Positions 19,484 through 25,671 of a stretch of 25,671 bases of DNA are shown here, piece by piece; the stretch's first letter is position 1, and each line of letters begins with the position of its first letter. Source of the stretch: Didymodactylos carnosus. Taxonomy: Eukaryota; Rotifera; Eurotatoria; Philodinida; Philodinidae. Below the pieces are notes generated by a model, which searched no databases, had not been told where the DNA came from, and was given only the letters and a program-made list of their open reading frames with translations. The stretch is from the NCBI GenBank assembly GCA_905250885.1, contig CAJNOQ010002207.1, positions 1 to 25,671 on the forward strand, given 5' to 3'. Made by a program: the position numbers and the translations under genes.

Positions 19484-20000
19484 ATGACAAAGACTAACAG
19501 TCTGAAATCACATCATATTTCTGTATTACATTATTGGAACAGAGGAATTCGTTCTGCCAGAAAAATCCACCGAGCTACAAAGATACCATTGTCTACAATT
19601 AGTTACCAGTTGAAAAAGCTCAAAACTCAAGGTTCTCTACAATATCGAGCGGGCAATGGTCGAAAACGTAAGATTGATGCCAAATGCAGTCGAGCCTTAG
19701 GTCAGTTTATAAGGCAAAATAATCAAGTTACGTTGCACGAATTGGCTGAGAATTACGTAACCAATGTCAATTGACTGTTTCCACCAGCACAATCTCACGT
19801 CATTTAAAAAGACTTCAATATGAAAATTATAATTGAACATCAATGGAAAAAAGAAAACCAACAAATATTAATGAGTTGAAAACTTTTATAAATGAAGAAT
19901 GGATGAACATTGAAAAAGGTGTTATAATCAATTTGATAAACAGCATGAAAAATAGATGTCTGTTAGTTATTGAATAGAAGGGAGAACGAATTAATCTAAA
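19484..20000 (+). mobile_element. Tc1/mariner transposase copy lacking its catalytic core
   Basis: Frame 1 (19484-19774) gives the N-terminal paired-like domain: HHISVLHYWNRGIRSARKIH, then TKIPLSTISYQLKKLK, the GNGRKRK linker and SRALGQFIRQNNQVTLHELA. A one-base shift near 19768 leads to frame 2 with VSTSTISRHLKRLQYENYN, the second helix-turn-helix, then TGA at 19834. The same frame continues MEKRKPTNINELKTFINEEW, then GVIINLINSMKNRCLLVIE-stop-KGERI, the usual C-terminal end of Tc1 transposases. Everything between, including all three acidic DDE residues (about 180 residues in intact relatives), is missing. The copy cannot catalyse transposition. A TA at 19380-19381 before AGTTTACTGTC may be the left end; no matching right end was found. 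Confidence 0.85.
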
Positions 20001-20589
20001 AAAAGACGTCCTCATAAAAATGCAATCGCTAAACTCCGCTAAGCAGCTATTGATATGAAAAATAGCTCAAAATGTTCGTCTCAACCTCCTCTACATATAC
20101 TGATTTCACAAAGTCTCCCAACTCTAGGGGTGCTGAGTTACAGGCTTTCCAAAAACTCTGGAGATTTTTGAGTATTTCGCAGTTTTCTCCCTCAAAAAAG
20201 CACTTCTTTTTTGAAAGTAAGGTCATATTCGGAATCAGCGTGAAAAACTGCATCGAATGGTGTGCAACTCATCTGGTTTTGGTCGTTCGACTTTGAATTC
20301 TAGAAATTTCTTAGTTTTTGAGATTCACACAAACAATTTCATGCTGAAAATTTGAATTTCAAGATAAAGCAACCTGAACGGCTCGAAACATGCTTCTTAC
20401 AGGTTTTCGACAATGCTCTTTGCAGTAGCATCGTTTTTAAATATTGAGAAAGTTTCCTGAAGGGTTTTCCAGAAAACGGATCTCTGGAAAACTGCTTAGA
20501 AAACGTTTTCAAAACCCAACTCTCATGCCATTAGAAAGAGGAAAAACCTATAAAAAAATGGTTCAGGAAATTTTAGTTCACTCATAAAG

Positions 20590-20853
20590 CTAAAGTCCGC
20601 CTGCTCTAGCAAAAAATGCCCACTGTGCATGCGAGGGTCGGTAAGCGCGTGGCTGCCGTCCGAATCGAGAAAATCGAAGAACATGGTTTTTTTTAACGAT
20701 GGTGGACGAAACCATTTGACCTTCTTGATAGGTGGTCTTGAAAATACCACCTACGTACATTGCACGCTCGAAAATCGTTTGAGTATGACCTTCGGTCAGT
20801 AATTCTTTGAGTGTGACAAGACCCGATGATCCGCATCCTACAATAGACGACGC
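20590..20853 (-). pseudogene. N-terminal fragment of a flavin-containing monooxygenase
   Basis: The minus frame from 20853 reads ASSIVGCGSSGLVTLKELLT, then EGHTQTIFERAMYVGGIFKT, TYQEGQMVSSTIV and NHVLRFSRF. This is the FAD-binding Rossmann start of FMO-like enzymes: GxGxxG, the acidic FE at the end of strand 2, the GG(I/V/L)(F/W) motif, and the 'SS....FSDF' block with Asp replaced by Arg. A stop codon (TGA, 20856-20854) lies just before, where TTCTGAG could be an intron acceptor. After FSRF the similarity fades, and a stop comes at 20590. An overlapping frame (to 20523) reads FDFLDSDGSHAL..., suggesting a one-base slip at the A8 run 20694-20687. The NADPH site and the rest of the roughly 450-residue enzyme are absent downstream. 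Fragment, most likely dead. Confidence 0.65.
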
Positions 20854-21029
20854 TCAGAAAGTGTAGATGCAATCGAGTTACCCACACCATTGGCATTGTC
20901 ACATGACAAGACGTATGTTTCCCGCACAGAGCGCACGATTATATTGGAGACATAGAGCAGAACGACGGTCATTAGGTCAATAGAGAGGAAGAGACGAAGT
21001 AGACATATCAACGAACGCATATTTTTGTA

Positions 21030-23095
21030 ATCACATGCGATGGTGTAGGCGTTCTATATAGTTAAAATTTTTTAGAGATAGACTTGCTTACGACAAAACT
21101 TCACTTAAGGATACATAAATAGCCTATAGGACGTACGCTTTGGAAAAACTTTCACGACATTGTGGACTTGGACGACTGTGAGGACCGGTTTTTAAATATA
21201 TTGTAGTGGATAGAATGATTCCGAGTCGAAGTCAGGAATTTCTCTGATACTGACGTGACTATAATTACAAACCGTAGTACAATCTGATTCTGAGCAGCAG
21301 AGTAAAATATTATTCATCTGTCATCGCATCGATGTTATGCTCATGTTGAACAAAGATAAGTTCAAGTTACAAACTTGAAACTCAAGACTATGTTAATTCC
21401 TTCATCAAGATATATGTTAATTGATCAACCGAGTGTATTGATAGAACCAGCAAGTTAAAGGAGTCGCAAACCGAGAATAGTCCTAACCATCGACTGAAGA
21501 TCAATTGTAGATATTAGAAAGAAGAAGCTTTCGTAGGAAAGTGTGAATTAATGTGAGACGTTGCGTGCGATAACCGACAGTACTGGTGATCGAATAACTA
21601 TAACGAAATTTTGAGCAACATTTGTTTGTTAGAGTTCAGTAAAATATTGTTTTCATTCAGAAAAGAATGAGCGAATCTGTAGGATGAGAGTTACTTGTTC
21701 GATCAAGCAATCTCAATTGAAATAAAATAAATCAAAAACAGTTCTTGTTAATTGAACTTATCTACTCAATTTTGAACAATTGTTATTCATTACTACAGGA
21801 TTCAAAGAACATTCCGTAGAGGAATGTGGCCTATAATGTGTGCTATCCTATTCATTCCTGGCATAATTTCAATATTCTCAACGGTGCCACTATAGGTTCC
21901 TGGTCATAGTGTTGGAGTAATTACATCCAATGAAACTAGTATGTTATCACTTACATATATATTTCACATTTGTTGCTTTCTTTCACGTAATTTCAGCTAC
22001 TGATATGTGGGTGATAACATACATCACAAATCTTAGTTCAGTCGAAACTCGTGCTGTTACTCCAGTTGACACGGCATCACTGGGTGTAGTGGTAAATGAA
22101 AGATTTTTAAGGTGTTGCAAATAGAAAACGAGTTCTAGACATCTGAATAAGTGATTTTCATAATTTCAATGAAAAGAAAATGTTTAGTAGCATAGACTGT
22201 CCCTCGCTCAAGCTTATAATCTAACAACTGAGCACACTGTATTCTATTCATCCATCGTGCTTGATTTTCGACGTCTTTTGCCTCCTTTCGTCAGATATAT
22301 ATGTAGTGTTATTTTCTTTCTATAGTTTCATTCGGAATAAACTCGGTGTGAAGATAGACACTAACAAAATCTCTTATGATTCGAACATTGAACTTTGTTT
22401 GGACGTATAATCTGATGTACAAAATATCGTTAAGTTATATTAGAATATCGAGGCTTTCAGAGTTCCATAGACAGTGACACAGTTCGCTTCGTTGTAATCT
22501 TGACAAAAGGATAACATTGCCATTTGGATCTTTGACTGACAGCTTGAATTTGATTATTATTTCATTTGACTTTCTACTACTGAAGAAATCTACTTATGAA
22601 TGTTAAACGTAAAAATATGATATCATGCCAGAAAGAAATTTTTTTCAAAGTGTGTATAGCTCATTTATGACCAACACTTGACAATAGTGTCAACGGAAAA
22701 ACAAACAGACATGAGCTCGACAGTTAGTAGTTTGAGGAATTTATCTCCATAAATTCATCTGAAACTAAAGGTTTTATAGAAACGTTGTCTTTGTGTGTAA
22801 AGAACATTCTAGTTTTGACAATAATAAGAAAAACCTACAATAAGTCTCAGTTTTCATTTTAAAAAAAGGCTTCTCACTTGCTACATCATTTTTAAACAAA
22901 ATAATAAATTCAACTTGAAAACAAAGAAATTTTTGCCTTCGAATCAGCGATTCTAATAGGGTAGAAAACAAGTTTCTGTTAAGATGTAAAATGACTATTT
23001 CATTGTTCTATTTTCTTATTATCCAAAAGTCGCTTATTATTAGTCATTTATAGAAATTCGTATACTTTACCTTGAGCTTTGTACTTGAAGATTAG
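21030..23095. other. No gene seen
   Basis: AT-rich, stop-dense DNA. A plus-strand frame at 21930-22124 starts with a signal-peptide-like stretch (MKLVCYHLHIYFTFVAFF) but is only 64 codons long and has no recognisable relatives, so it is not called. Confidence 0.45.
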
Positions 23096-23109
23096 TCACT
23101 AATGATAAA

Positions 23110-23430
23110 ATGGATTTGACTAATTCCGATGCATGGGTAACCCCCGCTGGAGTAAACAAATGCAAGTTGAATTTCTCCCTTCGTAAAGAGGAGTGTATGC
23201 TTAATCATGACGCACTTACAAGAAAAATGTGTCTTTGTTTGTCACGCATGGCTGATAAAGGTAAGGATGGGTTTAGCCAATCGACAACAAAGACAATCAC
23301 TTCCTTTTCTTACTCATTATTGGAGAGATTTTTTATTATGAAAAAAGAGTATATTACCCATATTCAAAGTTCTTTGCCAAGTTTATTGTTGGTTCCAGTT
23401 TTCTGCAGTACGGAATGCAAATTGGTTTAA
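23110..23430 (+). CDS. Doubtful small ORF, possibly a first exon
   Basis: The frame MDLTNSDAWVTPAGVNKCK continues as SLRKEECMLNHDALTRKMC. After ...RMADK there is an AAAG|GTAAGG donor-like site at about 23260, so the true exon may end there (about 50 residues). The rest of the frame is low in complexity and unlikely. No family recognised and no second exon identified. Confidence 0.2.
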   Translation: MDLTNSDAWVTPAGVNKCKLNFSLRKEECMLNHDALTRKMCLCLSRMADKGKDGFSQSTTKTITSFSYSLLERFFIMKKEYITHIQSSLPSLLLVPVFCSTECKLV

Positions 23431-23647
23431 AAATAATAGAACAGACCCTGATATAACCAACAAAGATATGAGCGGTCGATCCCATCAGCTATTAAAATAT
23501 TGGAAGTTTCGTCGAGTTGATATAAATCATCAGAAATATTTAAAAATCATCCAGGATCATTGAAAATCCTTTGAAATCTTAAAAAACTGTCTATAACAGC
23601 TGCAGATCTTTTTGTCTGATCTAATTCGTCCTTTTATTACTGCCAGT

Positions 23648-23771
23648 GAGGTTGGAGATGTCAATAACTCTTGATGACACCTCCAGTAGGTGTCAGTAGC
23701 CATTGTTAACACCTCTTAGTGGTGTCAATAGCCACTGCTCACACCTCCGATGGTGCTGTCAATAGACTCAT
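23648..23771 (+). repeat. Short tandem array with a hairpin in each unit
   Basis: Three to four units of about 33 bases, each with CACCT(C/T)...(A/T)GGTG followed by TCAATAGCCACTG or a variant. The unit at 23675-23695 forms a perfect TGACACCT/AGGTGTCA stem. Diverged between units, not a CRISPR: the spacers are not unique and the repeats are imperfect. Confidence 0.65.
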
Positions 23772-23839
23772 CCTAATAAATATCAAATTGCCGTAACTCG
23801 CAGGCGACTTACGACAAGTTGAATAACTGTTTAAGGTTT

Positions 23840-23874
23840 AATTAAGATTCTTGGTAAAAACCAAAATCTTAATT
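23840..23874. repeat. 15-bp hairpin with A/T-rich stem
   Basis: AATTAAGATTCTTGG and CCAAAATCTTAATT pair with one mismatch around a short TAAAAA loop. Confidence 0.6.
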
Positions 23875-23879
23875 GGCTT

Positions 23880-24845
23880 TTCTTAGCTAAGTCGATGAGC
23901 TCTATCCAACCACGCCAGAAAGAAGGGAAACAAACATCATGCTGTCTTTTTGAATTAGCAGCACATTATTTCGCCTTCATGTCACAAACTTTATTCAGGA
24001 TCGGTAGATGAAGAAAAAGCTTTGGGCTGAACACTCAAAAAACACTTCGTGTATTGGACCAATGCTTAGAGCGCATTGAGCTATTTCCCCCTCCCTGTAG
24101 TTACGCCTATGTCATGTTTAGTTTCACACCGAAGTATTGTTGCAGTATAATATCTGGAAAAGAGAACTGATTTCTGAGATACCTCACAACGAAAGGAATA
24201 GTATCTGTTCACGTCTAAATCATGTTTTTCTTCTAATAGAAAATCGTACATTATCCAAAACAGCAACATTATGCTTTCCTTCAGGAACTTTTTCAAAGTA
24301 AATAATTAGAACCAATTGTCGAGTATCCGATGGTATTGCACCAAGTCAATGTTGAAATAATATGGTTTCAGTTTCATTCTAGCGATCATCTAGACCTTTA
24401 AGAAAATATACACTGTAAATTTCGTTGATGTAAAGTTGTGCATATAGTTAACTTAATAAATGAGGATTTTAGATAAAATTTACAAAAAATTGTGGAGAAT
24501 TTTTATAAAAACCCAAAAATTGACATTCATTTTCCACAAGAACAGTATTCGTTATTCATTTTCTTCAGAGACGTGTTCGGATAAGATCATCGTTCAATCA
24601 GGTAAGATTCTTATCAGAATTCAAGAAAATTTTTTCTAGGGGGTAACGTCAATAAAATGTAGGTAATACACATGCACGCTAACATGATTGCGATTCGTTT
24701 ATTACGCAAATATGATGCTTCATTGACTCGTGGTATTCATTTTTCTTCTGATTTAGGCGTTTCAATGATAGTAATAAGCATTTAGAATGACACTGTGGTG
24801 AGTTTGCATTTGCCGCAAGGTCAAAAATCGAAGATGTCCTTCTAC
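23880..24845. other. No gene seen
   Basis: AT-rich. A minus-strand frame at 24081-24296 has no family resemblance. No structure noted. Confidence 0.4.
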
Positions 24846-24854
24846 CCTCTCATG

Positions 24855-25505
24855 CGGTAACACGGATAGAGAGGGCGAGAAGGATAGAGGGGACGGGAAG
24901 GATAGAGAGGACGAGGAGGATAGAGGGGACAACAAGGATAAGGAGGATAGAGAGGACAAGAAGGACAATAAGGACAATAAGGACAATAAGGACAAGAAGG
25001 ACAAGAGGAACCAAAAGGACAAAAAGGACAAAAAGGACAAAAAGACAATAAGGACAATAAGGATAAGGAGGACAAAAAGGATAAGAGGAACCAAAAGGAC
25101 AAAAAGGACAAAAAGGATAATAAGGACAATATGGACAATATGGACAATAAGGATAAGGAGGACAAGAAGGATAAGAAGGACAAGAGGAACCAAAAGGACA
25201 AAAAGGACAAAAAGGATAATAAGGACAATATGGACAATAAGGACAATAAGGATAAGGAGGACAAGAGGAACCAAAAGGACAAAAAGGACAAAAAGGATAA
25301 GGACAATATGGACAATAAGGACAATAAGGACAAGAAGGACAAGAGGAACCAAAAGGACAAAAAGGATAAGGAGGACAAGAAGGACAAGAAGGACAAGAAG
25401 GACAAGAAGGATAAGGAGGACAAAAAAGACAATAAGGACAATAAGGACAAGAGGAACCAAAAGGACAATAAGGACAATATGGACAATAAGGACAAAAAGG
25501 ACAAA
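24855..25505 (+). repeat. Purine-rich minisatellite, 9-base AAGGACAAN units with a higher-order pattern
   Basis: Units such as AAGGACAAT, AAGGACAAG, AAGGATAAG and AAGGACAAA run for about 650 bases. A marker block GAGGAACCAAAAGGAC recurs at about 25005, 25085, 25185, 25265, 25343 and 25451, giving a higher-order period of 78-108 bases. The left end (24860-24960) is a more diverged GATAGAGAGGACGAG version. Because the unit lacks stop codons, long frames appear: KDKKDNKDN on the plus strand and three hydrophobic or Ser/Leu, Cys/Pro frames on the minus strand. I treat all of these as artefacts of composition. Confidence 0.9.
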
Positions 25506-25654
25506 ACGCAGGCACACTATCTCAAACACGAAGTTTCGCTATATTATGTTTGTCACTTCCAATCATTCTAAAGTCATGTCACTCATTATATACAACTTGA
25601 TCCACCACAGCTATTCATAAAAACTGCTTTTCGAATTCACTCTCACACTGCACG

Positions 25655-25666
25655 CCCCCCCCCCCC
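25655..25666 (+). repeat. C12 homopolymer near the window end
   Basis: Twelve C residues just before the end of the window. Length may be affected by sequencing error. Confidence 0.6.
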
Positions 25667-25671
25667 ACGAG

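Noticed and set aside
20072..20296. Opposed open frames just after the Tc1 remnant
   Set aside because: Neither strand gave a recognisable protein; probably part of a dispersed non-coding repeat, which cannot be shown from one copy.
20838..21020. Minus-strand frame with signal-like start MRSLICLLRLFLS
   Set aside because: It runs into the FMO fragment in a different frame; a short splice joining the two would need an intron below 40 bases.
23648..23771. CRISPR-like array
   Set aside because: Only three to four diverged units with no unique spacers, and the context is a eukaryotic genome.
24762..25571. Long open frames of 220-255 codons (minus) and 146 codons (plus) over the minisatellite
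   Set aside because: They are pure translations of a nine-base repeat; several frames are open at once and none has non-repetitive coding sequence beyond short flanks.
25655..25666. Telomere-related C-rich end
   Set aside because: A simple C12 run with no repeat unit; no telomere-like array occurs in the window.

Overview
The window looks like gene-poor, AT-rich nuclear DNA from an invertebrate animal with very short introns. The two spliced genes that can be rebuilt have introns of 48-61 bases, plus one of about 317, with GT..AG borders. Around them lie decayed pieces of animal-type transposons (hAT, Tc1/mariner, a non-LTR retrotransposon). I cannot name the organism. A rotifer or nematode-like animal would fit. 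The 3' splice sites are not the uniform TTTTCAG of many nematodes.

Layout: bases 1-199 hold the start of a minus-strand gene that leaves the window. At 1.2-2.1 kb two clusters of the hexamer CAAGAA/TTCTTG flank an AT-rich core and a degenerate tRNA-Leu-like unit with A box, B box and T-run. From 2.1 to 4.6 kb there is almost nothing. On the minus strand between 4.6 and 7.1 kb lie an hAT transposase remnant, a spliced coiled-coil gene of unknown function and a short SUMO-protease-like (Ulp1/SENP) gene lacking the middle of its domain. At 7.7-8.6 kb two direct copies of a mariner-end-like 122-124 base sequence bracket a foldback element. A palindromic element lies at 10.0-10.16 kb.

The best gene is a pepsin-family aspartic protease on the minus strand at 10.6-12.2 kb. 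Eight exons can be joined in frame, with both catalytic Asp motifs intact; only the initiator exon is not found. From 12.2 to 15.2 kb I see no gene.

The stretch 16.0-18.5 kb is dominated by three large inverted repeats, one carrying a duplicated protein-coding fragment, with ACTCC-type simple repeats between and beside them. It is followed by a 5'-truncated non-LTR retrotransposon, a Tc1 copy lacking its whole catalytic core, and a fragment of a flavin-containing monooxygenase. The last part is mostly empty, apart from a small hairpin-bearing tandem repeat at 23.65-23.77 kb and a 650-base purine-rich minisatellite at 24.85-25.5 kb.

The genes do not form an obvious pathway. The protease is probably secreted or lysosomal. 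The other coding pieces are fragments or mobile-element remains. I see no clear new multi-gene system. The most unusual traits are the density of large foldback structures and the repeated pattern of coding sequences that keep both ends but have lost their middle.
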